DNA of 64,000 nt, from contig OY968767.1 in assembly GCA_963695375.1 (NCBI GenBank), positions 930,001-994,000 on the forward strand. Direction: 5' to 3'. Below the pieces are notes generated by a model. The model saw nothing but the letters and a program-made list of their open reading frames with translations, did no database searches and was not told the DNA's origin. The position numbers were made by a program, and so were the translations under genes. This document shows, one piece after another, positions 47,355-56,091 of the stretch (its first letter is position 1; each line of letters begins with the position of its first letter). Source of the DNA: JACCVL01 sp963695375 (GTDB lineage: Bacteria > Actinomycetota > Actinomycetes > Propionibacteriales > Nocardioidaceae).

Positions 47355-48799
47355 CCGCCGCCACCGCCGCCACCGCCGCCGCCGGCGCCGCCGCCGCTGC
47401 CGCTGCCGCCGCCGCCGCCGCCGCCACCGCCACCGGTGCCGCCGCCACCACCACCGCCGCCGGTGCCGTCGCCACCGTTGTTGCCGCCGCCGCCGCCGCC
47501 CGTCGTGGGTGTCGCGGTCGACTCGGACGTCGGCGTCGTGGTGGTCCCGTCGGCGGAGCACTCGGCCGAGCCACGGCCCCCGGAGCGGCAGTCCGCGGCC
47601 AGGCTGCGGAGCTCGGCGACCGTGTCCTGTGCGCCCTGGAGATCCTCGGACACGATGCCGTCGCGCACCCGCTCCTGGCTGTACTCCGGGAGGTCTGCCA
47701 CCGGCAGCCCGGTGTCCGCGAACAGCTCGGACAGGGTGACGCCGGGCAGGTCCTGGGAGATGCCCTGGAAGATCGCGACGTTGCCGTCCGACTCGGCCAC
47801 GTAGTAGCGGGACTGGCTCCAGTCGTAGGCCCAGTTCAGGCCGAGGGCGACCAGCGCCACGACGGCCGCCAGCAGCACCAGCCGGAGCGGCCAGCGCCGG
47901 CGACCCTTGTCCCGCGGGGCGTAGCGCAACTCCTCGAGGTCGACGTCGTCGTCGGCGTAGTCGTCGTCTCCTGCGGTGTGCTCGGCTCCCGCGCCGGACG
48001 CTGTCCGCGACCGGGCTTGCTCGGCCGCAGACCCGACCAGCACCGGCGCGCCGTCGGGCTCGGGGTCGTCTGCCAACACCTCCCCGATGACGCAGGTGAC
48101 GTTGTCGGTGGTGCGGGCGTCGAGGGCGAGTCGGACCAGCTCGGCCGCGGCCGTCTCGATGCTGCCCGTACCGAGCGCGGTGGCGATGGCGTCCGGCTCG
48201 ACGTAGTCGCTGAGCCCGTCGCTGCACAACAGCAGCCGGTCGCCCGGCTGGACGTCGAGCGTGAACAGGTCCGGGTCGACGCTGTGCCCGCCCTGCAGCG
48301 CCTTCAGGATGAGGGACCGGTGCGGGTGGTGCCTGGCCTCGGCCTCGGAGATGCGGCCCTCGTCGACCAGCGACTGCACGAACGTGTGGTCGGCGGTGAG
48401 CTGCCGCAGGTCCCCGTCGCGGAGCAGGTAGGCACGGGAGTCGCCGACGTGGGCGATGGCGAGCCGGTCGGCCCCCCCGTCGGCGGCTTCGAACACCATC
48501 GCGATCAGCGTGGTGCCCATGCCCTCCAGGCGCGGGTTCTCCTCGACCAGCTCGCTGAGCCGGTCGTTGGCCCGGTGGGTCGCCCCGGCCAGTGCCTCCA
48601 GCACGTCTCCCTCGGGCGGTGTGTCCAGCCGCCGGACGGTCTGCACGGTCACCGCCGAGGCGAGGTCGCCGGCCGCCTGGCCGCCCATACCGTCGGCGAG
48701 GACGAGCAGCCGGGGGCTGGCGTAGCCGGAGTCCTGGTTGTTCTTGCGGTTCGGTCCGACGTCGGTGAGGGCGGTGTAACGCAGTGAGGTCATCGTCAC
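47351..48799 (-). CDS. pstP: PP2C-type serine/threonine phosphatase PstP with poly-glycine tail
   Basis: Removes phosphate from PknA/PknB substrates. GTG 48799 overlaps the fhaB stop as GTGA (ATG 48793 is an alternative), giving 482 residues. The PP2C domain has NQDSGYASPRLLVLADGMGG, HVGDSRAYLL and CSDGLSDYV with metal-binding Asp residues. A membrane helix (LRLVLLAAVVALVALGLNWAYDW) leads to an extracellular domain of about 100 residues with a Cys pair, then a tail of about 50 residues that is nearly all glycine. Confidence 0.94.
   Translation of the reverse strand: MTMTSLRYTALTDVGPNRKNNQDSGYASPRLLVLADGMGGQAAGDLASAVTVQTVRRLDTPPEGDVLEALAGATHRANDRLSELVEENPRLEGMGTTLIAMVFEAADGGADRLAIAHVGDSRAYLLRDGDLRQLTADHTFVQSLVDEGRISEAEARHHPHRSLILKALQGGHSVDPDLFTLDVQPGDRLLLCSDGLSDYVEPDAIATALGTGSIETAAAELVRLALDARTTDNVTCVIGEVLADDPEPDGAPVLVGSAAEQARSRTASGAGAEHTAGDDDYADDDVDLEELRYAPRDKGRRRWPLRLVLLAAVVALVALGLNWAYDWSQSRYYVAESDGNVAIFQGISQDLPGVTLSELFADTGLPVADLPEYSQERVRDGIVSEDLQGAQDTVAELRSLAADCRSGGRGSAECSADGTTTTPTSESTATPTTGGGGGGNNGGDGTGGGGGGGGTGGGGGGGGGGSGSGGGAGGGGGGGGGG
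47355..47500. repeat. GGN-codon (poly-glycine) low-complexity tract
   Basis: On the plus strand this is a run of GCC/ACC triplets; in the pstP frame it encodes about 50 residues of Gly with scattered Ser, Thr, Asn and Ala. Long unbroken triplet runs are slippage-prone, so length may vary between isolates or assemblies. Confidence 0.8.
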
Positions 48800-49287
48800 C
48801 GCCGCAGCTCGAGGACCGACTTGCCGATCCGGATCGGCGTGCCCATCGCGACCGGCGTGGGCGCGGTCACCCGCTGGCTGCCGACGTAGGTCCCGTTCGT
48901 GGATCCGAGGTCCTCGACGAACCACTCCTCCCCGTTGGTCGCCACCCGGGCGTGCCGCGTCGACACGTAGTCGTCGTCCAGCCGGATGGCCGCGTCGGTG
49001 CCCCGGCCGATCAACAGCGGCTCAGATCCGAGCGGCACCGACTGCCCCCGGTCCGGACCGTCGGCGACGATCAGCTGGCGCGGCTGGTTCCGACCGTCCC
49101 GTCGCCGCTGACGCGGCTCCTTCGGCGCTTTCGCCGGCTTCGGCGCCTTCGCCGGCTTGGGCGCCCGGGTGCTGTCCACCCGGGCCCCGAACATGTCCGA
49201 GCGGATCACGGACACCGCGGAGAGCACGAACAGCCAGAGCACGGCCAGGAAGCCGAGCCGGATCAGCGTCAACGTCAGCTCGGACAC
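48796..49287 (-). CDS. fhaB: FHA-domain protein FhaB
   Basis: 163 residues. N-terminal membrane segment (LIRLGFLAVLWLFVLSAVSVI), a Lys/Pro/Ala linker with repeated KPAKAP, and a C-terminal FHA domain with GRGTDAAIRLDDDYVSTRHARV and DLGSTNGTYV, the phosphothreonine-binding residues. FhaB recruits phosphorylated PknA/PknB partners to septal or growing-wall machinery. One base separates it from fhaA. Confidence 0.94.
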   Translation of the reverse strand: MSELTLTLIRLGFLAVLWLFVLSAVSVIRSDMFGARVDSTRAPKPAKAPKPAKAPKEPRQRRRDGRNQPRQLIVADGPDRGQSVPLGSEPLLIGRGTDAAIRLDDDYVSTRHARVATNGEEWFVEDLGSTNGTYVGSQRVTAPTPVAMGTPIRIGKSVLELRR

Positions 49288-49288
49288 G

Positions 49289-50011
49289 TCAGCCGCCCGT
49301 CGCTCGAGGGTCGCGAACGATCACCGTGGTGTTGCCGATCACGATCTGGGTGCCGTCGCGCAGCATCGCCTGCTGGACACGACGGCCGTCGACCTGCGTC
49401 CCGTTCGTGGATCCCAGGTCCACCACGCTCACCGTCATCTGGCCCCCGGAGGTGCTGATCCGGATCTCGGCGTGCCGGCGGGAGACGCCGGGGTCGTTGA
49501 TGCGGAGGTCCGCCTCCTCGCCCCGGCCGAGCACGAGGCCGGTCTCCGGCACCGCGTGCTTGGCCCCGTTGACCTCGATGACGACGGGGGCACGGCGCAG
49601 GCCGGTGTCGCTGGGCGGCGGCCCGGAGGCCTGCGACACTGCGGCGCTGGCTCGGCTGGTGACAAGGAAGCGGCCCATGGTCAGGTCCTCGCGGCGGTTC
49701 AACTCGATGGCGACCGGCCCGGCGAGGGTGTAGTGCTGCTCCTGCACGTGGTCGCGCACCATCCGGTCGAGCTCGCCGGACAGCGTGCTGCCGTACGGCG
49801 ACAGCCGGTCGTAGTCACCCGGCGACAGCTCCACCCGGAAGGCGTTCGGCACCAGCACCCGGTCTCGCGACAGCACCTGGGTGGAGTTGTCGATCTCGCG
49901 GGTCAGCGACGCGGCGATCTCCACCGGCTGGACGGCGCTGCGGAACGCGCGGGCGAACGCCCCGCTCACGGCCCGCTCGAGCCGTTGCTCGAACCGCTGC
50001 AGGACACCCAC
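49289..50011 (-). CDS. fhaA: FHA-domain protein FhaA
   Basis: 240 residues from GTG 50011 (VGVLQRFEQRLERAVSGAFA), with GGGAG 10 nt upstream; the longer frame above it is not conserved-looking. The N-terminal DUF3662 domain (FRSAVQPVEIAASLTREIDNS ... LSPYGSTLSGELDRMVRDHV) and the C-terminal FHA domain (GRGEEADLRINDPGVSRRHAEIR, DLGSTNGTQVDG) are adjacent with almost no linker, unlike the long linker of the mycobacterial protein. First gene of the seven-gene operon. Confidence 0.93.
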   Translation of the reverse strand: MGVLQRFEQRLERAVSGAFARAFRSAVQPVEIAASLTREIDNSTQVLSRDRVLVPNAFRVELSPGDYDRLSPYGSTLSGELDRMVRDHVQEQHYTLAGPVAIELNRREDLTMGRFLVTSRASAAVSQASGPPPSDTGLRRAPVVIEVNGAKHAVPETGLVLGRGEEADLRINDPGVSRRHAEIRISTSGGQMTVSVVDLGSTNGTQVDGRRVQQAMLRDGTQIVIGNTTVIVRDPRATGG

Positions 50012-50252
50012 GTGGGCCGCGCTCCCTTCCGCTGCATGTGCTGGTGACGAGACGTGTGGCGGCGCTCCGGCGACGCTCCCGCGGCGCCCCGGGATCGGAG
50101 CCGGGGACCCGACGGCCACGCCACCGTGGATGGTAGCGAGGGTGCCGGTCGGCGGCTCACGGCGGCGACCGGAGTGCCGGCGCTGCGTGCTAGTCTCGTC
50201 GATCGGTCGGCGGGCGTGGTGCGCTGTCGGCTGGTGCCCTTTCAAGGGGCGC
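50012..50252. promoter_or_regulatory. Divergent control region, fhaA operon and tRNA-Leu
   Basis: A 241-bp gap from which the fhaA-pknB operon runs left and tRNA-Leu runs right. TAGTCT at 50191-50196 (plus) is a possible -10 for the tRNA gene. I found no confident promoter for the operon. Confidence 0.35.
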
Positions 50253-50339
50253 GCGCGAGTGGCGGAATAGGCAGACGCGCACGGTTCAGGTCCGTGTGCC
50301 CGAAAGGGCGTGGGGGTTCAACTCCCCCCTCGCGCACCA
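50253..50339 (+). tRNA. tRNA-Leu (anticodon CAG)
   Basis: A class II tRNA of 87 nt. The acceptor stem GCGCGAG pairs with CTCGCGC; the anticodon stem CACGG/CCGTG encloses TTCAGGT (anticodon CAG); a long variable arm (TGCCCGAAAGGGCG) and T arm GGGGG-TTCAACT-CCCCC follow. The 3' CCA is encoded. Confidence 0.96.
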
Positions 50340-50418
50340 CCGAAGTTCCAGGTCTGTCCTGGGGTGTCGCTCATCTGGGGCATGGCCCGCCGTGCCGCCT
50401 ATGGTTGGCCGTTGCCAC

Positions 50419-50817
50419 TTACTCCGGCGGTGCGCTCCCGTGGCGGTGCGCCACCTTCCATGCCCCATCCTCACGTCGGTAGATCTGTGTCGCGCGCAGA
50501 GTGTAGGTACGTGGCACGCCGTTGACCGACGCGGAGGTGTGCTCGAAGCCCACCGTATAGGCGATGTCTCCGCGCACCTCGGCTTCGAGGAGGTCGAGTT
50601 CGTAGGCAGTGCAGTCCGAGAAGCTGTCGGCGAGCTGGGCGAAAAGATCGTCGAGTTCCCGTTGTCCGCGGGCGTTCTGCCAGGCGCCCAGCACAGTCAC
50701 TGGGTCGTTCCGTGACCAGATGGCACGGCGGGGCCCCGCGTCACCGTTGTGGACGGCGATCTCCGCGTCCCGGAGCACCGACTCGACCCAGGTGATGAAC
50801 TCGCGGCGATCAGTCAC
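50419..50817 (-). CDS. NTF2-like (SnoaL-type) protein
   Basis: 132 residues from GTG 50817 (VTDRREFITWVESVLRDAEI). It has the cone-shaped NTF2/SnoaL pattern: an N-terminal helix, RNDPVTVLGAWQNARGQRELDDLFAQLADSF, then beta-strands including GDIAYTVGFEHTSASVNG and YTLRATQIYRREDGAWKVAHRHGS. The final WKVAHRHGS is the usual end of this fold in small-molecule-binding or isomerase-like proteins. No catalytic role can be assigned. The upstream in-frame extension lacks similarity to the fold. Confidence 0.82.
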   Translation of the reverse strand: MTDRREFITWVESVLRDAEIAVHNGDAGPRRAIWSRNDPVTVLGAWQNARGQRELDDLFAQLADSFSDCTAYELDLLEAEVRGDIAYTVGFEHTSASVNGVPRTYTLRATQIYRREDGAWKVAHRHGSAPPE

Positions 50818-50882
50818 GAGGCGATGATCGCACTTTCCCCCGCCGCTGACAGCCGCCGACGGTATTCGCCCACGAGGTGACG

Positions 50883-51458
50883 ATGCGGCCGTCGCCCGTA
50901 CCGCACGCACTGATTCGTGCGGTACGCCGGGGTCCCGGAAGACGGGACCGCAAGCCCCTGCACTGGGACGCGGTCGACCCCGAGATCGCCTACACCTGGA
51001 GTTGCTCAGCTTCGCCGCGCTCGCGGTGCTCTTTGCCTGGCTTGTGACGTTCCTGTTCGAGCGTCAACCGGTGCCCGCAGTCGCGACGGCGATCGCTGGT
51101 TCGGCCGCGCTCGCCGTCAAGGTCGGCTCCGCTGCGCCGATGATGACTGTCTACCCCGTGCCCGAGAGTCTCGATCCCATGACGGCGCGTGGAGGCGCTG
51201 ATCTCGATGAATGACCAGTCGTTCGTCGTCTCAGGTTTCTTGACGTCGGTCGCGTTCCTCGCGGCCGGAGTCGGTCTGCTCGCCACTGAGTTTCCCCAAT
51301 GGCTCGGTTGCTGGGCGGCGGTCGCAGGCGGGCCGGAAGTCGACGATGGCGTGGTTGGGGTCGTGCGGCCCCGGGCCTACGTGCCGATCCCGTTCGCGCG
51401 ACGCCGGCCTCGGACGGTGCTGACTCCCACTCGAGGAACCTCTACGCCCAATGGCTGA
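50883..51458 (+). pseudogene. Degenerate membrane-protein gene fragments
   Basis: Three short frames follow each other without a continuous gene. From ATG 50883 the frame reads MRPSPVPHALIRAVRRG and ends in LHWDAVDPEIAYTW; the next frame carries LELLSFAALAVLFAWLVTFLF and continues to 51214; a third from about 51207 reads MNDQSFVVSGFLTSVAFLAAG followed by a hydrophobic tail and arginine-rich nonsense. The first two would join if one or two bases were shifted near 50995. This looks like debris of one or two small membrane proteins rather than working genes. Confidence 0.4.
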
Positions 51459-51618
51459 CCGAGCGGGCGTCCTGATCGGGTCCGGGCATGGTCCGCGTAT
51501 GCACGGTGGTCGCGGGCAGGCGGGACTTTCGACCTCCCGATAGGAGCCGACTGGCCGTCCCCGTCCTGCGGCAGCTCGGCAAGGCTGGACGGACGGGGCC
51601 TGGTGGTCGGGAGCCAAC

Positions 51619-52206
51619 ATGCATGTCGCGCGCGTCGTGACCGGTGCAACACTGTCCATCCTGCTCGGCCTGGCCGGATGCGGATCCGCGGACGAAGGAG
51701 TCTCCGCGTCTGACGCGCGGTTCGTTGGTCGAATGGTGGTGCAGCACGAGCAGGCCGCGGAGCTCGCTGGGTTGGCACGGGACCGGGCCGGTAGCGCCGA
51801 GGTTCGCCGTCTGGCATTCACCGTTCTGGCCGAGCAGAGGGCCGGGCGGTCGCGGCTCGCTGGCTGGCTCCGGGACCACGACACCCCGATCCCGTTGACC
51901 GGCCAGCCCGGTGACCCGGGCGGCATGATGCACGGCGGATGGGGCGAGATGATGGATGCGCCGTTCCCGGGGAGGATGAGCGACGCCGACATCGGCCGGC
52001 TGAAGGCGATGTCGGGCCTGAGGTTCGACCGGTCCTTCGTCCGGCTGATGCTCCGACATCATCGGGGCTCGCTGCAGCTGGCGCGGGCCGAGCGAGCGGA
52101 GGGCAGCGACTCCGATGCGGTGACGCTGGCTCGGCGGATCTGCCGCGAGCAGCGAGAGCAGATGGTCATAGCGCGGGACCTGCTTCGGTCGCTGCTTCGT
52201 CGATGA
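51619..52206 (+). CDS. DUF305 lipoprotein
   Basis: 195 residues. The lipobox LLGLAGC marks lipidation of the cysteine near residue 21. The DUF305 core carries FVGRMVVQHEQAAELAGLA with a conserved His, an internal Met/His-rich stretch (GGMMHGGWGEMMDA) and FDRSFVRLMLRHHRGSLQLARAE with the HHRG motif. The family is ferritin-like and often copper- or metal-associated; the Met/His-rich segment suits copper binding. No metal transporter is adjacent. A dispersed 3' element begins 22 nt after its stop. Confidence 0.9.
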   Translation: MHVARVVTGATLSILLGLAGCGSADEGVSASDARFVGRMVVQHEQAAELAGLARDRAGSAEVRRLAFTVLAEQRAGRSRLAGWLRDHDTPIPLTGQPGDPGGMMHGGWGEMMDAPFPGRMSDADIGRLKAMSGLRFDRSFVRLMLRHHRGSLQLARAERAEGSDSDAVTLARRICREQREQMVIARDLLRSLLRR

Positions 52207-52225
52207 CTCCCGTGGCCCACCCGAC

Positions 52226-52271
52226 GGCCACGATCCGCGACTTCTGCCTGCAAGAGTCGCGGATCGTGGCC
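52226..52271. repeat. Dispersed 3' element, inverted pair (copies B1 and B2)
   Basis: Left arm 52226-52247 (GGCCACGATCCGCGACTTCTGC with its plus-strand core CACGATCC at 52229) and right arm 52250-52271 pair at 20 of 22 positions. They sit between two convergent genes, one copy in the sense direction behind each stop, and together can form a long hairpin. Confidence 0.85.
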
Positions 52272-52284
52272 ATGAGGTGGGCGG

Positions 52285-52770
52285 TCAGCCTTCCAGGTCG
52301 GCGACGTCGGCGACGACGGCCCCGAGTGCCTTCAGCAGCGGCGCGGCGTCGACGCCGATGGCGACCCCGTGTGCCCCCGCACCGAGCGACACCCGGCCAC
52401 GCACGCGTTCGTCCGCGACGACTGGCCAGGCCGGCTCGGCACCGAGCGGCGTGATCGTGCCGCGCTCGTACCCGGTGGCTCGGTAGGCCGTGTCGGCGTC
52501 CGGGAGGGACACCCGGTTCACCCCGAGCAGCGCGCGCAGGCGTGGCCAGGCGATCTGCCGGTCGCCGGGCACCAGCACCAGCCGGAAGTCATCGTCGCTC
52601 AGCCGCACGACCAGCGTCTTGATCAACTGCGCCGGTTCGACCCCGCGGGCGGCCGCCGCCTCCGCGAGGGACCGGACCGGCCGGTGCCGAACCACCTCGT
52701 AGGCCAGTCCGAGTTCGTCGGCTGCCGCGAGGGCCCGGCTCTCCCCGGCGCCTTGCTGGTCCGTCTCCAT
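52285..52770 (-). CDS. YbaK/EbsC-family aminoacyl-tRNA deacylase
   Basis: 161 residues; ATG 52770. YbaK fold with the conserved lysine in LIKTLVV, the LVLVPGDRQI strand and GYERGTITPLGAEPAWPVVADERV, followed by VSLGAGAHGVAIGVDAAPLLKALGA. Homologues hydrolyse mischarged aminoacyl-tRNA such as Cys-tRNA-Pro; the target tRNA is not resolved. It is flanked on both sides by copies of the dispersed 3' element: an inverted pair after its stop and a tandem pair upstream of its start. Confidence 0.87.
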   Translation of the reverse strand: METDQQGAGESRALAAADELGLAYEVVRHRPVRSLAEAAAARGVEPAQLIKTLVVRLSDDDFRLVLVPGDRQIAWPRLRALLGVNRVSLPDADTAYRATGYERGTITPLGAEPAWPVVADERVRGRVSLGAGAHGVAIGVDAAPLLKALGAVVADVADLEG

Positions 52771-52782
52771 CGCGCCAGTTCA

Positions 52783-52801
52783 GCAGAAGTCGCGGATCGT
52801 G
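52783..52801 (-). repeat. Dispersed 3' element, copy C
   Basis: Minus-strand CACGATCCGCGACTTCTGC, 13 bp upstream of the YbaK start and 46 bp from copy D in the same orientation; the stretch between the copies is C-rich on the same strand. Confidence 0.8.
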
Positions 52802-52828
52802 GGCGGGCGCCGGGGGTCGGCGGGGTCT

Positions 52829-52868
52829 GCAAAAGTCGCGGATCGTGAGCAGGGGGGTGGGGTGGGGG
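52829..52868 (-). repeat. Dispersed 3' element, copy D
   Basis: After the GH65 stop (TAA, 52869-52871 on the minus strand) comes a C-rich stretch of 21 nt, then CACGATCCGCGACTTTTGC (52829-52847). The C-rich part closely matches that of copy A. Confidence 0.8.
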
Positions 52869-55239
52869 TTAGCGGTCGCGCAGCTTGGCGGCCCGGGGGG
52901 CGGGCTCGCGTCCGGGCGGCTGGGCCGGGCGGGGGAACATCGGGACCCGCCGCTCGAGCGCGAGGGTGACCGGCTTGTCCGGCAGCACCTCGATCTCCTC
53001 ACCCACGTGCCGCAGCACGACCGACGACCCGGGGTCGCAGTCCACCGCATAGGTCACCTGCCGGGTCTCGACCGTGACGTGCAGCCGGGCGGCGTGCCAG
53101 CGCAGCGAGAACCGCAGCCGCGCGATGCCCTCCGGCAGCGCGGGGTCGAACGACAGCACCCCGCCGTGGTCCCGCATGCCGCCGAAGCCGGCCACCAAAG
53201 CACTCCACGCCCCGGCCAGGGACGCCATGTGCAGGCCGTCCCGGGTGTTGCGGTGCAGGTCGCGCAGGTCGACCATCACCGCTTCGTACGCGTAGTCGTA
53301 GGCCAGGTCGAGATGGCCCACCTCGGCCGCCATCACTGCCTGGGTGCAGGCCGACAGCGACGAGTCGCGGACGGTGCGCCGCTCGTAGTAGTCGACGTTG
53401 CGCGCCTTGTCCGCAGCGCTGAAGAAGTCGCCGCACCAGTGCATCGCCAGCAGCAGGTCGGCCTGCTTGCACACCTGCTTGCGGTACAGGTCGAAGTAGG
53501 GGGCGCTCAGCAGCAGCGGGTAGCGCTCGCGGTAGCCGGCGAAGTCCCACTCCTGCAGCCGGGTGAAACCCTCCGACTGCTCGTGCACTCCGAGCTCGTC
53601 GTCGTAGGGGATGTGCACGTCGGCCGCCGCGTCCCGCCAGGTCGCGGCCTCCTCGAGGTCGACGCCGAGCCGGGCCGCCGTACGCGGGTTGCGGGTCACC
53701 GCGTCCGCCGCGGCGAGCAGGTTGCGGGCGGCCATCAGGTTGGTGAAGACGTTGTCGTTGGCGATCGCGCTGTACTCGTCCGGCCCGGTCACCCCGTCGA
53801 GATGCCAGCGGCCGTGCGCGTCGTGGTGCCCGAGCGAGGCCCACAGCCGGGCGGTCTCGATCAAGAGCTCCAGGCCGACCTCCTCCTCCAGCGTCTCGTC
53901 CCCGGTGGCCAGCCGGTAGCGCTCGACGGCTGCCGCGATGTCGGCGTTGACGTGGAAGGCGGCCGTGCCGGCCGGCCAGTAGCCGGAGCACTCTTGACCG
54001 CGGATCGTCCGCCACGGGAAGCAGGCGCCCCGCAGGCCGAGCGTGTCGGCGCGCTCCTTGGCCAGCTCGAGCGTGGTGTGCCGCCAACGCAGCGCGTCGC
54101 CGGCCGCCTCCGGCAGCGCGTACGTGAGCAGCGGCAGCACGAAGCCCTCGGTGTCCCAGAAGGTGTGCCCGTCGTAGCCCGGGCCCGGTGAGCCCCTTGG
54201 CCGGGATGAAACGGCGCTCGGCGCGGGCGCTGGACTGCAGCACGTGGAAGAGACCGAAGCGGACCGCCTGCTGCATCTCGGCGTCTCCGTCGATCTCGAC
54301 GTCCGCCGCGTCCCAGAAGTCGTCGAGGAAGTCGCGCTGCTCGGCGAGCAGCCCGTCGAACCCGGTGTAGCGCGCGCCGATCAGCCCGGCGGCCACCTGG
54401 TCGCGCAGCGAGGGAGACGAGCGCAGGCTGGACCAGCCGTAGGCCAGCAGCTTGACCACCCGCAGCCGCTGGCCGGGCTCGAGGGGGCACACGACGACCG
54501 TCCGGGCCCAGTGCGGCCGGGCGTCCACGTCGACCGTCACCCGGCCGGGGCCGTCGACCACGTGGTCCATCCCGGCGGCCATCATCAGGTCGCTCTCGCG
54601 GGTGCGGTGCAGCAGGGTCGCCCCGTCACCGAGGATGTCGTGCTCGACCGCCTCCAGCGGATTCTCCAGCAGCGCGGAGACCCGCGGGTCGTTGGACAGG
54701 TGCGGCATCGTCTCGTTGGCCACCAGCTCGGACAGCACGATCATCCGGGACGCCTCGTCGACCGGCTCGACGATGTACTCGATCGCCGCCACCGCACGCT
54801 GCGTCAGCGACACCAGCCGGCGGGAGCGGACCCTGACCCGCTTGCCGGCCGGGGAGGTCCAGTCCGCGGTCCGGGTCAAGGTCCCACTGCGCATGTCGAA
54901 CGTGCGCACGTGGCTGTGCAGGGTGCCGTAGCGAACGTCGAACGGCGAGTCGTCGACCAGCAGCCGGATCAGCTTGCCGTTGGTGACGTTGACGACGGTC
55001 TGCCCGGACTCCGGATAGCCGTAGCCGGCCTCGGCGTGCGGCAGCGGGCGCAGCTCGTAGAACGCGTTCAGGTAGGTGCCCGGGATGCCGTGCGGCTCGC
55101 CCTCGTCCAGGTTGCCGCGCAGCCCGATGTGGCCGTTGGACAGCGCGAACAGCGACTCGCTCTGCGCCAGGACGTCGGTGTCGAGACGGGTCTCGGTCAG
55201 GCACCACGGGTCCACGCCGAAGACGGACTGGTCGATCAT
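52869..55239 (-). pseudogene. Glycoside hydrolase family 65 phosphorylase, split by a one-base frameshift
   Basis: Read from ATG 55239 (MIDQSVFGVDPWCLTETRLD), the N-terminal GH65 domain is intact through RRFIPAKGLTGPG, then loses frame. Removing one base from CCCGGG at 54178-54183 restores GPGYDGHTFWDTEGF and joins the second frame (which ends at 52869), giving about 789 residues, normal for the family. The catalytic acid Glu in GVTGPDEY (about residue 488) and the QECSGYWPAGT block are present. GH65 enzymes phosphorolyse alpha-glucosides such as maltose, trehalose or kojibiose; substrate undetermined. ATGA overlap with beta-phosphoglucomutase supports the pair. Sequencing error or true mutation cannot be told apart here. 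Confidence 0.85.
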
Positions 55240-55997
55240 CGGCCGGCCTCCAGCAGCTCTGCGAGGTCCTGGACGACGACGTCGGCGCCGTGCTCGCGCA
55301 GCGCGTCCGCGTGCCCGACCCGGTCCACGCCGACGACGACGCCGAACCGTCCGGCCCGCCCCGCCTGGACGCCGGACACGGCGTCCTCGAACACCGCCGC
55401 CTGGTCCGGATCGACGCCGAACAGCTCGGCGGCCCGCAGGAACGCGTCCGGCGCAGGCTTCCCGCGCAGGCCCTCCGACTTGACCGTGACTCCGTCGACC
55501 CGCTCCTCGATCAGGGGTGCCAACCCGGTCACCTCCAACACGTCCGCGGTGTTGGCACTGGACGACACGACGGCCCGCCGGAGCCCAGCCGACCGCGCGG
55601 CTTCGAGGTACCGGCGGGACCCCTCGAACACCGTGACCCCGTCCTCGCGGATGCGGCGGAGCAGCTCGGCGTTCTTGCGGTTGCCCAGTCCCGCGACGGT
55701 GTCCGCGTCCGGTGGGTCGTCCGGCGACCCCTCGGGCAGCTCGATGCCGCGGCTGGCGAGGAAGTCGCGGACCCCGTCCGCGCGCGGCTTCCCGTCGACG
55801 TAGCGCGGATAGTCCGCTCGCGGGTCGAAGGGGACGAACGCGTCCCCTTCCGACTCGGCCCGGGCACGCAGGAAGTCGTCGAACGCCAGTGTCCACGCGG
55901 CGTTGTGCACCGCTGCGGTGTCGGTGAGCACCCCGTCGAGATCGAACAGGCAGGCCCGCACCCGCTCGGGCAGACCCAGCGCGTGCCCAGCGTGCAT
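55236..55997 (-). CDS. Beta-phosphoglucomutase (HAD superfamily)
   Basis: Converts beta-glucose 1-phosphate, the product of inverting disaccharide phosphorylases, to glucose 6-phosphate. 253 residues from ATG 55997, with GGAGG 8 nt upstream. The HAD nucleophile motif is LFDLDGVLTDTAAVH (both Asp present), followed by VVSSSANT, the lysine in GLRGKPAPDAF and VFEDAVSGVQAG. The cap domain contains YVDGKPRADGVRDFLASRG. Its stop overlaps the GH65 ATG (ATGA), the same order as in mycobacteria. Confidence 0.93.
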   Translation of the reverse strand: MHAGHALGLPERVRACLFDLDGVLTDTAAVHNAAWTLAFDDFLRARAESEGDAFVPFDPRADYPRYVDGKPRADGVRDFLASRGIELPEGSPDDPPDADTVAGLGNRKNAELLRRIREDGVTVFEGSRRYLEAARSAGLRRAVVSSSANTADVLEVTGLAPLIEERVDGVTVKSEGLRGKPAPDAFLRAAELFGVDPDQAAVFEDAVSGVQAGRAGRFGVVVGVDRVGHADALREHGADVVVQDLAELLEAGR

Positions 55998-56091
55998 CTC
56001 GGTGGCCTCCTGCCGACGGGGATCACAGTGTGCGTCGAAGTCTGCGCCCGCACGCGCCGGGACGGAAGGCTCCGGCGTGTCGCGGCGTCCC

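Noticed and set aside
47355..47500. Possible CRISPR or microsatellite array
   Set aside because: Triplet periodicity in the pstP frame, no spacers, no cas genes anywhere in the window.
46029..47804. 591-residue plus-strand frame opposite rodA and pstP, with a poly-proline end
   Set aside because: The poly-Pro run is the complement of the PstP poly-Gly tract; the rest is Asp/Gln/Arg/His-rich shadow.
51522..51538. GGGACTTTCGACCTCCC, resembling a DevR/DosR-type site
   Set aside because: Not a clear palindrome, single copy and no dormancy genes nearby; upstream of a DUF305 lipoprotein only.
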